Shown here: positions 8,440-16,382 of the stretch, one piece after another
Layout of the letters: every line of letters starts with the position of its first letter
Position numbering within the stretch: the stretch's first letter is position 1
Origin: Algoriphagus sp. AGSA1
GTDB taxonomy: Bacteria; Bacteroidota; Bacteroidia; Cytophagales; Cyclobacteriaceae
DNA length: 64,000 bases
NCBI RefSeq assembly: GCF_021390545.1
Contig: NZ_JAJUWR010000011.1
Location: 124,001 to 188,000 of the forward strand
Direction of reading: 5' to 3'
Position numbers and translations under genes: made by a program
The notes under the pieces: generated by a model
What the model was told of the DNA's origin: nothing
Seen by the model: only the letters and a program-made list of their open reading frames with translations
Databases searched by the model: none

Positions 8440-9351
8440 TTGGCTAAAACAGAGCGTTCTCTCAAGAAAAAATTAACGACTGCCTTAAAGTTGGTGTTGA
8501 CCTGCCTCGCGCTCTACCTAGTCTTTAGAAGAATAGACACAAACCAACTCTGGCAAATCACCAAGACCATCCATTGGGTATGGTTGATCCCTGCCATTCT
8601 CACTTTTACATTGAGCAAACTGTTTACTGCCTTTAGGTTAAATCTGTATTTCAAAAACATTAAACTATTCATTTCGGAAAAACTTAACATCAGGCTATAT
8701 CTGATCGGGATGTTTTATAACCTGTTTCTGCCGGGAGGAATCGGCGGAGACGGATATAAGGTATATTTGCTGCACAAACATTACCAGACGCCTGTCAAGC
8801 AGCTGGTACAAGCTTCTCTTTTGGATCGTTTAGGGGGATTGGTGGCAATCCTTTTCTTATTGTTGGCATTGATTCTTCCAGCGGATTTGCGCTTGCTTTA
8901 TGACTCCTCAGTTCCTTGGGATCTGTTGGTCGGGCTAGCTGCCTTGCTTGTATTTCCTTTTTTTTGGTTAATGCAAAAACTAGTGTTCAAGGCATTTCTG
9001 CCTTCTTTTTGGAAAGCGAACGGCTGGTCCATGGCCGGCCAGGTGACCCAGCTGGTATGCGCTTGGTTTATTCTAAAAAGCCTTGGAGTTACAGAGAATT
9101 TTCTTGCCTATCAGCTGGTTTTCTTACTTTCTTCTATTGTGGCAGTGCTTCCTCTCACGATCGGAGGAGTAGGGGCAAGGGAGCTTGTATTCGTCTATGC
9201 ACATGCCTATGCGGGGATAGAGGAAACTACAGCGGTTGCTTTCAGCTTGATCTTTTTCTTGATTACAGCAGCAATTTCACTTGTTGGATCCATGGTCACA
9301 GTTAACTTTGATAAAAATAGTCAATTGACTGTATTTCAGACTAATAATTAA
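8440..9351 (+). CDS. Flippase-like integral membrane protein (UPF0104/LPG_synthase_TM family)
   Basis: 303 residues, about eight hydrophobic helices, resembling the membrane domain of MprF (lysyl-phosphatidylglycerol synthase) and the AglD/UPF0104 family. Family marks seen are FRLNLYFKNI, YNLFLPGGIGGDGYKVYLL, SLLDRLGGL and LPLTIGGVGARELVFVY. No aminoacyl-transferase domain is present, so this is not an MprF enzyme. The start is a TTG at 8440; no ATG exists nearer than residue 89. Tight coupling to the GT2 gene suggests it helps move or use the polyprenyl-linked sugar (inference). Confidence 0.83.
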   Translation: MAKTERSLKKKLTTALKLVLTCLALYLVFRRIDTNQLWQITKTIHWVWLIPAILTFTLSKLFTAFRLNLYFKNIKLFISEKLNIRLYLIGMFYNLFLPGGIGGDGYKVYLLHKHYQTPVKQLVQASLLDRLGGLVAILFLLLALILPADLRLLYDSSVPWDLLVGLAALLVFPFFWLMQKLVFKAFLPSFWKANGWSMAGQVTQLVCAWFILKSLGVTENFLAYQLVFLLSSIVAVLPLTIGGVGARELVFVYAHAYAGIEETTAVAFSLIFFLITAAISLVGSMVTVNFDKNSQLTVFQTNN

Positions 9352-9353
9352 AA

Positions 9354-9388
9354 ATCATCCTTGCAAATTTAAAATTTGCAAGGATGAT
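9354..9388. repeat. Perfect 17-bp palindrome overlapping a gene-remnant start
   Basis: Arm ATCATCCTTGCAAATTT (9354-9370), one A, then its exact reverse complement (9372-9388). It starts 2 bases after the preceding stop and its right arm contains the ATG of the AAA ATPase remnant. There is no T-tract. Similar near-perfect palindromes occur at 40794, 42751 and 59727. Confidence 0.85.
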
Positions 9389-9590
9389 TACACGTGATTT
9401 GACTTATAAACTCCAAGAATTGATGCAGGATTTTCCGGCAATAGCTATTCTTGGGCCACGCCAGGTAGGAAAAACAACCTTAGCCCAGGAGCTTGTGAAG
9501 AACTAAGGGCCCCAGTCTATATATTTGGATCTGGAAAAAAATGAAAGAGGGTTTTTGAGAAGCCTTTCTTTTCCTGTTATCAAAGTGTGA
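9384..9590 (+). pseudogene. Remnant of an AAA ATPase (ATP-binding/DUF4143 family)
   Basis: From ATG 9384 the frame reads MITRDLTYKLQELMQDFP then AIAILGPRQVGKTTLAQEL, the typical N-terminus and Walker A (residues 24-32) of the Bacteroidota AAA+DUF4143 proteins of about 380-400 residues. A TAA stops it after 40 codons; the same frame continues with SIYLDLEKNERGFLRS, also family-like, to a TGA at 9588. The rest, including Walker B and DUF4143, is gone, and a gene on the other strand begins 3 bases later. This is a decayed copy with an in-frame stop and a large 3' deletion. Confidence 0.8.
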
Positions 9591-9593
9591 GTG

Positions 9594-10022
9594 CTATTTT
9601 TCTAGAATGGCGTCATGGGGGAAATAAAATTGCCCCACTCCTTTGATTACCTGCCAATTGATTTGGTTGGTTTTCGGAGAATATAGTATGCGAATTTCTG
9701 AGATCCCGTCAGAATAAGCACTTTTGATTGTGCCGGTGAAGATGTTGTCTCTTTCTTTTTTCAAAAAAACAGAAAGCTGCTCAGCACAGTCTATCCTGCC
9801 TCCGTTGTAGTACTGCCCGCAATGCTTTCCTATTAAATCATATGACCCCAAAAGTTCATCATCAGACTTGGGCTTATATAGAAAGATTGTGAATGCCCTA
9901 TCTTGTTTAAACCATCGCCAGTGACCTGTAATATCTTGCGATGTGGAATCATGTGAAAAGAGAAGAAACAGTACGAACAACACAGGAAGTCCTCCTTTAT
10001 ACCTATGGAAACATAAAATCAT
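9594..10022 (-). CDS. Small secreted protein of unknown function
   Basis: 142 residues with an N-terminal hydrophobic signal (GLPVLFVLFLLFSHDSTSQ) and a mature part starting near DITGHWRWFKQDRAFTIFLY. The mature part alternates polar and aromatic residues as in a small beta-sandwich or lipocalin-like fold, with two cysteines (HCGQYYNGGRIDCAEQ) that could form a disulfide. I do not recognise a named family. Its start overlaps the stop of the gene upstream by 4 bases (ATGA), so the two are translationally coupled. Confidence 0.65.
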   Translation of the reverse strand: MILCFHRYKGGLPVLFVLFLLFSHDSTSQDITGHWRWFKQDRAFTIFLYKPKSDDELLGSYDLIGKHCGQYYNGGRIDCAEQLSVFLKKERDNIFTGTIKSAYSDGISEIRILYSPKTNQINWQVIKGVGQFYFPHDAILEK

Positions 10023-10576
10023 TTATATATTTCTGTAATAATACCAGACTTAACATCGACTAACATAATGATTGAATCTTCATCTTCATGGACCAATCCT
10101 TCCTCAGAAGTAGTTATTCTTATTACTCCATATTCCTCTTTTGTACCATAATCTATTTCAATTTTTAGTTCATAGGGAGGGAATAGCCTTGATACTGCTG
10201 TGTGATGATCGCCTAATTTTATAAAATTTTTTCCATTCCCTATTGAAAACATGCTGTCTTTCAGATGGAAGGCCTCGAGTTTTGCATCTAAGAAATAGAA
10301 TTCATTATTGGCGTAGGTGATTAACCTAGCCATCTTTTCATCTATCTCATAATAATAATCCTCGTTTTTGTCAGGGCTTGGGAATTCTTCTAAAAATGCT
10401 GATAGGGTGGTTTTAAGAAAACTGAACTCTTTGTGAACTGAATCTGATGATTTGATGATGAGGTTGTTAATATCAAATGTCGGGATGGATGTATCCTCAT
10501 TATACGCTTGGACTTGGCATAATGAGGTAGTATGAAAGAAGAAAGTCAAAACTATGAAAATCAAAGGATGCTTCAT
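10019..10576 (-). CDS. Secreted protein of unknown function
   Basis: I choose the ATG at 10574-10576 (185 residues) because it gives a clean signal peptide, MKHPLIFIVLTFFFHTTSLC; a further-upstream start adds 17 poorly fitting residues. The mature protein is acidic (DKNEDYYYEIDEKMA, GLVHEDEDSIIMLVD) and shows no motif I recognise. The coding sequence is more AT-rich than its neighbours. It forms a two-gene unit with the overlapping downstream gene; both encode exported proteins and may function together (inference). Confidence 0.6.
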   Translation of the reverse strand: MKHPLIFIVLTFFFHTTSLCQVQAYNEDTSIPTFDINNLIIKSSDSVHKEFSFLKTTLSAFLEEFPSPDKNEDYYYEIDEKMARLITYANNEFYFLDAKLEAFHLKDSMFSIGNGKNFIKLGDHHTAVSRLFPPYELKIEIDYGTKEEYGVIRITTSEEGLVHEDEDSIIMLVDVKSGIITEIYK

Positions 10577-10676
10577 GTGTAGACTGAAAATAAAAATCGA
10601 TAGGATTCGGCTAATTTGGTGCCACAAAAAGTACAGGGTATATTTTAGCTATTTTTAGAACCAATTCTGATTTTCC

Positions 10677-10684
10677 TACCTTTG
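10677..10684 (+). promoter_or_regulatory. Candidate -7 element for pyrF
   Basis: TACCTTTG fits TAnnTTTG. Twenty bases upstream is only TTTT, so the -33 box is imperfect. The ATG at 10700 is 15 bases downstream. Confidence 0.5.
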
Positions 10685-10699
10685 CCAAAACCCTTCTCT

Positions 10700-11515
10700 A
10701 TGACCCGAGCCGAGCTTTTCTCCCAAATCAAAAAGAAATCTTCCTTTCTATGTGTAGGTCTAGATGCGGATATAGCTAAAATACCTGCACATCTAAAGAC
10801 CGAGAAAGATCCAATCTACAGCTTCTGCAAAGCTGTCATAGAGGAGACAGCTGATTACGCTGTTGCCTATAAACCGAACATAGCCTTCTTCGAAGCGCTT
10901 GGCCCGCAAGGATGGGAGACCCTGCAGAAAGTATTGGAAATCATTCCTCAAGAGATCTTTACCATAGCAGATGCCAAGCGGGGAGATATAGGAAATACTT
11001 CCAAGCTATATGCCAAGGCCTTCTTTGAGAAAATGGACTTTGACTCGGTGACGGTGGCTCCTTACATGGGAGCAGACAGCGTGACTCCTTTTCTGGAGTT
11101 TGCCGATAAATGGGTAATTCTTTTGGCTTTGACATCAAATATTGGCTCCATGGATTTCCAGCTGATCAAAGATGAAAATGGCAAACCTCTCTACCAGACT
11201 GTGCTGGAAAAAAGCCAGGATTGGGGCACCCCCGAAAACCTCATGTATGTGGTCGGTGCAACTCGGGGGGAATTGATTGCAGAGGTAAGACAAGCCGTTC
11301 CAGATCATTTCTTCCTGGTACCTGGTGTAGGAGCACAAGGTGGAAGTTTGGACGAAGTGGCGAAATACGGCATGAATTCCAGCTGTGGACTTTTGGTGAA
11401 TTCCAGTCGTGGGATAATATATGCCTCGGGAGAAAGGGACTTTGCCAAAGCGGCTCGGAATGAAGCGGAAAAACTCCAGAAAGAGATGAAGGTGTTATTG
11501 GACAGACACCTCTGA
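10700..11515 (+). CDS. pyrF: Orotidine 5'-phosphate decarboxylase, long (type 2) form
   Basis: Last step of UMP synthesis (OMP to UMP plus CO2). ATG 10700 gives 271 residues, the length of the type 2 family. Visible motifs are [14 protein letters not shown] near the N-terminus, the [12 protein letters not shown] segment, the catalytic [15 protein letters not shown] and a C-terminal PGVGAQGG phosphate-binding loop. An upstream TTG in frame is rejected because it falls in the promoter. It stands alone with its own terminator, as the pyr genes commonly do in this phylum. Confidence 0.95.
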   Translation: MTRAELFSQIKKKSSFLCVGLDADIAKIPAHLKTEKDPIYSFCKAVIEETADYAVAYKPNIAFFEALGPQGWETLQKVLEIIPQEIFTIADAKRGDIGNTSKLYAKAFFEKMDFDSVTVAPYMGADSVTPFLEFADKWVILLALTSNIGSMDFQLIKDENGKPLYQTVLEKSQDWGTPENLMYVVGATRGELIAEVRQAVPDHFFLVPGVGAQGGSLDEVAKYGMNSSCGLLVNSSRGIIYASGERDFAKAARNEAEKLQKEMKVLLDRHL

Positions 11516-11542
11516 CCTGCCCCAAAACGGAATATTTTGAAA

Positions 11543-11566
11543 ATCAGGCATTCCTGACTTTTTTGT
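11543..11566 (+). terminator. Intrinsic terminator after pyrF
   Basis: TCAGG and CCTGA pair around a CATT loop, followed by a run of T (11559-11570, one G inside). The stem is short but well placed 27 bases after the stop. Confidence 0.6.
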
Positions 11567-11612
11567 TTTTTAGTTTTTGGTTAAATTCATTTGATTTTTA
11601 ACCTAGGCTTTT

Positions 11613-12908
11613 ATGACATTCAAAGAGGACTTTTTACAGCTAGTGTGGAAATTCCAATATTTCACCAAGACAAACCTTCGCACCACAAACGGTGATGAAC
11701 TCAAAATCATACAGGTTGGCTTCCATAATCACAGTGAAGGACCTGATTTCCGGGATGCCGTCGTCGTCATTGACAGAGTGACTTTACATGGACATGTAGA
11801 GGTACATCGCCTGGCAAGTGAATGGAAGCAGCATTCGCACGGAGGAGACCCAGCTTACAATTCAGTGGTGCTGCATGTAGTCTGGGAAAATGATCAAGAG
11901 GTATTACGAAATGACGGAACTACTATGCCTACGCTCGAACTCAAGGGACTTATATTTCTGGATATTTGGAGGAACTATGAGCAGATGCTTGATTACAAGG
12001 CGGATTTGCCCTGTGCACATGGGCTACAGGAAGCACCGGAGATCGTAAGATTTTCCGCATTGGAAAAAGCCTTGGTAGAGCGGCTTCACGAGAAATCATC
12101 TCTGATTTTGGGCCTACTAAAAGAAACTACAGATGACTGGGAAGAGACGGCATATCGTTGGCTTTTCACCTGCTTTGGCTTCAAGACCAACAGCCAGGCT
12201 ATGGGTGAATTGGCAGCTTCAGTCCCCTATAAAATCCTCCTGAAGCACCGGGATCAACTACCGGTACTAGAAGCAATACTGCTGGGACAATCCGGCCTTT
12301 TACCTACAGAATCGGAAGAACCCTATGTTCAATACCTGATCCGTGAGTATGATTTTTACCGAAAGAAGTATCAATGGGCCTCTTCCTTAAGACGAATTCA
12401 CTGGACGTTTATGGGTGTTAGGCCAAGTAATTTCCCAACAATCCGAATTGCTCAGCTTGCAGCCGTGCTATCCAATGCTCCCAATCTTCTCCAATCCGTA
12501 ATGCAGGAGTCCAGGGATTTTGCGGCATTTAAGAAGCTTTTTAAAATAAAGCCCGGCGACTATTGGCAGCATCATTATAGCTTTGGCAAACCATCCCAAA
12601 GGCGTGTCAGTAATGGGATTTCCAGCACAATATTGGAATTGTTGGTCATCAATTACGTGATCCCATTATGGTTTGCATATGGACGCTACTTCGAGGAGCC
12701 AGACTGGCAAGATCGATGTTTTGACCTTTTGCAGGAGGTGTCTGCGGAGAACAATCATATCCTCAGAAAATTCCAATCCTGTGGTTGGTCTGCTCAAAAT
12801 AGTTTTGATACGCAGGGAATGATCGGTTTATACAAAAATTATTGCCAGCCCAAGAAATGTCTTCAGTGTAAAATAGCCCAAACATTAATCAAATCTGAAT
12901 CCAAATGA
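11613..12908 (+). CDS. DUF2851 family protein
   Basis: Cytoplasmic protein of unknown function, 431 residues, recognised as the Bacteroidota DUF2851 family by FLQLVWKFQYFTKTNLRTT near the start, GFHNHSEGPDFRDAVVVIDR, LHGHVEVHRLASEWKQHSH and YNSVVLHVVWEND. The N-terminal third has conserved His/Glu/Asp residues that look like an active site or metal site. The C-terminus carries a cysteine cluster (NYCQPKKCLQCKIA) of metal-binding appearance. I know of no demonstrated activity for the family. A promoter of the next gene begins just after its stop. Confidence 0.85.
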   Translation: MTFKEDFLQLVWKFQYFTKTNLRTTNGDELKIIQVGFHNHSEGPDFRDAVVVIDRVTLHGHVEVHRLASEWKQHSHGGDPAYNSVVLHVVWENDQEVLRNDGTTMPTLELKGLIFLDIWRNYEQMLDYKADLPCAHGLQEAPEIVRFSALEKALVERLHEKSSLILGLLKETTDDWEETAYRWLFTCFGFKTNSQAMGELAASVPYKILLKHRDQLPVLEAILLGQSGLLPTESEEPYVQYLIREYDFYRKKYQWASSLRRIHWTFMGVRPSNFPTIRIAQLAAVLSNAPNLLQSVMQESRDFAAFKKLFKIKPGDYWQHHYSFGKPSQRRVSNGISSTILELLVINYVIPLWFAYGRYFEEPDWQDRCFDLLQEVSAENNHILRKFQSCGWSAQNSFDTQGMIGLYKNYCQPKKCLQCKIAQTLIKSESK

Positions 12909-12910
12909 AT

Positions 12911-12942
12911 TTTGGGTAAGCCAGTGAATTCCTGTATTTTTG
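12911..12942 (+). promoter_or_regulatory. Bacteroidota-type promoter for the acyltransferase gene
   Basis: TTTG at 12911-12914, 20 bases, then TATTTTTG at 12935-12942; ATG 12964 follows 21 bases later. Geometry is identical to the promoter at 7387-7418. Confidence 0.75.
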
Positions 12943-12963
12943 CACCCTGAATTGCAGAAAACT

Positions 12964-13599
12964 ATGGAAAAACCAGTTATAATTTTTGGAGCAAAAGGAA
13001 TCGCCCGCCCTGCCCTTGAGATATTCAACAGCAACAATGTAATCGTTTACGGCCTGTTGGATGAGGATGAAAAGATCCATGGAACGGAGATCAACAATGT
13101 CTCAGTTCTTGGAAATCCTGAGGATGATGGTTTTTTAAAACTTATCGGTCAGAAAACAGAAGCTTTTGTGGCTGAGGAGAATCCAAAATATAGAAAGTTT
13201 TTGGTGGAGCTGCTGAACGAACGAAGAAAAGTACAGCCCGTGAATGCTATCCACCAGCGTTCCTATATATCTACAGACGCCATCATAGGGCACGGTAATT
13301 TCATCAATGCCAATGTAAATCTTGGTGCGGGTGCAGAAGTGGGAAGTCACTGCATCATCCACTCTTCTGCTATAATTGAGCATAAAGCGAAGATCGGTGA
13401 TTTCGTGCAGATTGGTGCAGGCTCGGTGATCAACTCAGATGTCATCATCGAAGAAGGAGCCTTCATTGGCTCTGGAGTGACGGTCATTTCCGGCGTGACT
13501 ATTGGCAAAAATGCCAGAGTAGGGGCGGGATCTGTAGTGATTGCCACGGTAGATGCCAATGAGACAGTATTTGGAAATCCTGCCGCAAAAGTCAAATAA
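12964..13599 (+). CDS. NeuD-type hexapeptide acyltransferase
   Basis: 211 residues with a Rossmann-like N-terminal domain (KPVIIFGAKGIARPALEIF) followed from about residue 95 by left-handed beta-helix hexapeptide repeats (IGHGNFINANVNLGAGAEVG, then repeated GAGSVI/GSGVTV turns), ending FGNPAAKVK. This is the PglD/NeuD architecture of sugar O- or N-acetyltransferases. The catalytic histidine is probably in SHCIIHSSAIIEH (inference). There is no sugar gene cluster beside it, so the substrate is unknown. I start it at ATG 12964; an upstream TTG overlaps the promoter. Confidence 0.82.
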   Translation: MEKPVIIFGAKGIARPALEIFNSNNVIVYGLLDEDEKIHGTEINNVSVLGNPEDDGFLKLIGQKTEAFVAEENPKYRKFLVELLNERRKVQPVNAIHQRSYISTDAIIGHGNFINANVNLGAGAEVGSHCIIHSSAIIEHKAKIGDFVQIGAGSVINSDVIIEEGAFIGSGVTVISGVTIGKNARVGAGSVVIATVDANETVFGNPAAKVK

Positions 13600-13661
13600 T
13601 CCGAAATCAACTATCTGAAATCATAAATCCTAAAACACCCTGCCGCAACAGGGCCACAGTT

Positions 13662-14630
13662 ATGGAAAACAGCACCTATCAAATTCTCCTTTATTACTGC
13701 TACGCCAAGATTGAAAATCCTGAAGAATACCGTGAGCAGCATCATCTTTTCTGCATAGAGAACAACATCCGGGGCCGGATCATCATCTCCGACGAGGGGC
13801 TGAACGGCACCGTGTCAGGACTGATGGAAGATTGTAAAAAATACATGGCTTATATTCATGCGGATCCTCGTTTTGCCAAGACAGAGTTTAAAATCGACTT
13901 GCACGACAAGCATGCATTTGCCAAAATCCACGTGCGTTACAAGCCGGAGATAGTTCACAGTGCTCTGAGGCACCTTGATCCAAACGTCAGGACTGGAAAG
14001 CATCTTAATCCTGATGAATTCAAGAAATTGAAGGATCAGGAAGATGTGGTGATTTTGGATGTACGCTCCAATTATGAACACGAGTTGGGGCGATTCAAGA
14101 ATGCCGTCACCTTGGACATTGATAATTTCCGGGATTTCCCTGAGAAGGTAAAAGAGTTGGAGCACTTGAAAAACAAGAAAGTACTGACCTACTGTACCGG
14201 TGGGATCAAATGCGAAAAAGCCTCCGCTTTTCTACTGGAACAAGGTTTTGAAGATGTATATCAGCTTCATGGAGGAATCATCAAGTACGGCATGGAAGCA
14301 GGTGGAGAAGATTTCGAAGGAAAATGCTATGTATTTGACAATAGAATAGCCGTGGATGTCAATAAGGTAAATCCAAAGATCGTTTCTACCTGCCATGTAT
14401 GCGGCACCCCCTCAGACCGTATGGTAAACTGTGCCAATTCCACCTGCAACGCCCATATCCCGTTGTGTGAAAACTGTGGATGGGAGATGGAAGGAACTTG
14501 CTCTTCGGCATGTAAAGAAAATCCCAACAAACGGGTATATGATGGGACTGGCTATTACCAGAAAAACACCAATGGCTATAATCCATACAAAGGACTAAAT
14601 CGTAAAGCCAAAGAAAAATCAAATGCTTAA
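13662..14630 (+). CDS. trhO: tRNA uridine(34) hydroxylase, rhodanese-type
   Basis: TrhO (YceA family) makes 5-hydroxyuridine at the wobble position of tRNA using O2 (known for the family). The 322-residue protein has the N-terminal acylphosphatase-like domain (LLYYCYAKIENPEEYREQHH, GRIIISDEGLNGTVSG) and a rhodanese domain from about residue 115 with the active loop YCTGGIKCEK (Cys178, Cys184). A C-terminal cysteine-rich tail (residues about 245-295, several CxxC pairs) looks metal-binding and is typical of the family. It lies 8 bases upstream of a nucleoside phosphorylase gene, probably one transcript. Confidence 0.93.
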   Translation: MENSTYQILLYYCYAKIENPEEYREQHHLFCIENNIRGRIIISDEGLNGTVSGLMEDCKKYMAYIHADPRFAKTEFKIDLHDKHAFAKIHVRYKPEIVHSALRHLDPNVRTGKHLNPDEFKKLKDQEDVVILDVRSNYEHELGRFKNAVTLDIDNFRDFPEKVKELEHLKNKKVLTYCTGGIKCEKASAFLLEQGFEDVYQLHGGIIKYGMEAGGEDFEGKCYVFDNRIAVDVNKVNPKIVSTCHVCGTPSDRMVNCANSTCNAHIPLCENCGWEMEGTCSSACKENPNKRVYDGTGYYQKNTNGYNPYKGLNRKAKEKSNA

Positions 14631-14638
14631 CTTGTAGC

Positions 14639-15496
14639 GTGAGCAGACAAATCCCAGAATCCGAATTGATCCTTAATGCTGATGGCAGCATTTATCATTT
14701 ACATCTGAAGCCAGAAAACCTGGCTTCACGTGTTTTTACGGTGGGAGACCCAGACCGGGTGGAGAAGGTTTCCAAGTACTTTGACCAGATTGACTTCAAG
14801 GGCCAGAAACGGGAGTTTGTCACCCACACAGGAAGAGTGAAGGGCAGGCGCGTGACGGTAATGAGCACAGGAATGGGCACAGACAATGTGGAGATTCTGA
14901 TGACTGAGCTGGATTCGCTGGTGAATGTAGATCTCAAAACCCACACCGTAAAACCTACGCAACAATCTCTCGAAATTATCCGCTTGGGGACATCCGGAAG
15001 TATGCAACCTGATTTGCCTGTAGGAAGTTTGCTTGCTGCAGAGGTGGCCGTAGGCATAGATACATTGATGCAGTTTTACCCTCAACTGAAGGGTAGTCAA
15101 AACTGGTCACAATTGGTGAGAGACACGCTAGGATTGACTTTTTTACCATATCAGGCATCGGCTTCAGCAGAGCTTTTAGCAAAGTTACCATCGGAATTCC
15201 ACCGGGGAGTCACGCTCACTGCACCTGGATTTTATGCGCCACAGGGAAGAGAAATCCGTATAAAACCAAAATTGGAGAATATGATTGAGCGGTTGGCGGA
15301 ATTGGAAGATGAGGGGCTGAAAATGACAAATTTCGAAATGGAAACAGCAGGCTACTATGCTATGGGACAGCTATTGGGGCATAGAATGCTTAGCCTGAAT
15401 GCAATAGTGGCCAATCGGCCTAGTGGGCAGTTTGATAAAGAAGCTGAAAAAACCATGGATCGAATGATCCATACAGCTCTGAATGTTTTCTGTTGA
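14639..15496 (+). CDS. Nucleoside phosphorylase (uridine phosphorylase-like)
   Basis: PNP/UDP family 1 enzyme (285 residues) cleaving nucleosides with phosphate. The GTG start at 14639 gives MSRQIPESELILNADGSIYH. Family marks are FTVGDPDRVEKVSKYFD (phosphate-binding GDPxR), MSTGMGTDNVEILMTEL, IIRLGTSGSMQPDLPVGSLL and, near the C-terminus, KMTNFEMETAGYYAMGQLLG with the ribose-binding MET. Specificity is probably uridine or another pyrimidine nucleoside, but purine activity is possible. No ATG is available in the N-terminal region. Confidence 0.85.
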   Translation: MSRQIPESELILNADGSIYHLHLKPENLASRVFTVGDPDRVEKVSKYFDQIDFKGQKREFVTHTGRVKGRRVTVMSTGMGTDNVEILMTELDSLVNVDLKTHTVKPTQQSLEIIRLGTSGSMQPDLPVGSLLAAEVAVGIDTLMQFYPQLKGSQNWSQLVRDTLGLTFLPYQASASAELLAKLPSEFHRGVTLTAPGFYAPQGREIRIKPKLENMIERLAELEDEGLKMTNFEMETAGYYAMGQLLGHRMLSLNAIVANRPSGQFDKEAEKTMDRMIHTALNVFC

Positions 15497-15509
15497 AAAA
15501 AATCATCCT

Positions 15510-15785
15510 TTACATTTGTAAATGATTGCGAAAAACCGGGCTTGCCAACGTAAAATCTTCCCATTCATGGTAATCGATTTCCTGAATAATTTTGGCCAGA
15601 AAATCAACACATTCCTGTTTACAGAGAAAAATCCCAAATAAAGACTCCTGATTATTTACCAGGAAGGCCCTACTGCTATCAAAAACCCTGATCAGATCAC
15701 TCCATGATCCCAAAACCAATAATTCATCCCGATTTTTAATAGTCTGGATAACTTTAAAATTTCCTTTTAAGCTAGATATTCTCAT
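15510..15785 (-). CDS. Small protein of unknown function
   Basis: 91 residues beginning MRISSLKGNFKVIQTIKNRD. Base composition and codon choice look coding. There is no signal peptide or membrane segment and I do not recognise the family. Its stop lies inside a palindromic sequence at 15504-15531 (TTTACA/TGTAAA with AATCAT/ATGATT outside), which may act as terminator with the convergent phosphorylase gene. It could also be a fragment of a larger gene. Confidence 0.45.
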   Translation of the reverse strand: MRISSLKGNFKVIQTIKNRDELLVLGSWSDLIRVFDSSRAFLVNNQESLFGIFLCKQECVDFLAKIIQEIDYHEWEDFTLASPVFRNHLQM

Positions 15786-16382
15786 GTGGTAAAAAGTTGA
15801 TTATAAAAGAATTGTCTAAAATTACCTACGAACTTGAAATGTCCCAATACATTTTAAGGCGTATTTTTATTAATTAATACCAACAAAAAATCTTATTCTA
15901 TTATTTCACGTTTTTTTCGAGCCCATATCAACAAAGAATTGTGTTTTTTTCCAGAATTAACTTCCCAATCATATTGCTCCTCTGTTTGTCCACCGTCCTT
16001 TCAGAGACAAAAAGCTTACTTGCTATTTCTTAGGCAGCTTGAGCTAAGCTGATCAATATTTGTAACCGGCAAAATTAAAATTAAGGGTCAATGCAGAACA
16101 CAGCCGAATCATTTTTAAAGGTAGGTAATTCAAATTTTCAAGGGCCAAACATCTTCTTTTCTGCTATATCAAAGGATATCGGAAATACCAAAATCACCGC
16201 TCACACAACAAAAAACCACATCATCCAGCCTATTTCCCAAAGGAAAATTTTTGTTGAAAAAACGAAACCTTACGTGAATATAGAGGTTTACTTATTAAGG
16301 CTCTAACATGTAAAATATTGATAATTAATACTTTAAACAACAGCCTGAATTCAAACCAACCACTACCTATCTATTGGCCCCT
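15786..16382. other. Decayed intergenic region before the outer-membrane gene
   Basis: About 600 AT-rich bases. The minus strand holds the LuxR remnant described separately. A 71-codon plus-strand frame at 16091-16306 has no start context or motif I trust. On the minus strand around 16140-16270 a frame with hydrophobic residues (such as GWMMWFFVV) is broken by a stop and might be a membrane-protein remnant; I cannot identify it. Confidence 0.4.
15928..16068 (-). pseudogene. Remnant of a LuxR/FixJ-type DNA-binding domain
   Basis: Reading the minus strand from 16068, the frame gives RLQILISLAQAA, a TAA at 16030-16032, then EIASKLFVSERTVDKQRSNM, IGKLILEKNTILC and a TGA at 15928-15930. This is the recognition helix-turn-helix of a LuxR/NarL-family response regulator. 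A stop interrupts it just before the first helix, in the place where the family often has a variable residue, and the receiver domain is absent upstream. It is the C-terminal stub of a dead regulator gene. Confidence 0.75.

Noticed and set aside
16091..16306. 71-codon open frame before the outer-membrane gene
   Set aside because: Composition not protein-like, next to decayed sequence; no recognisable domain.
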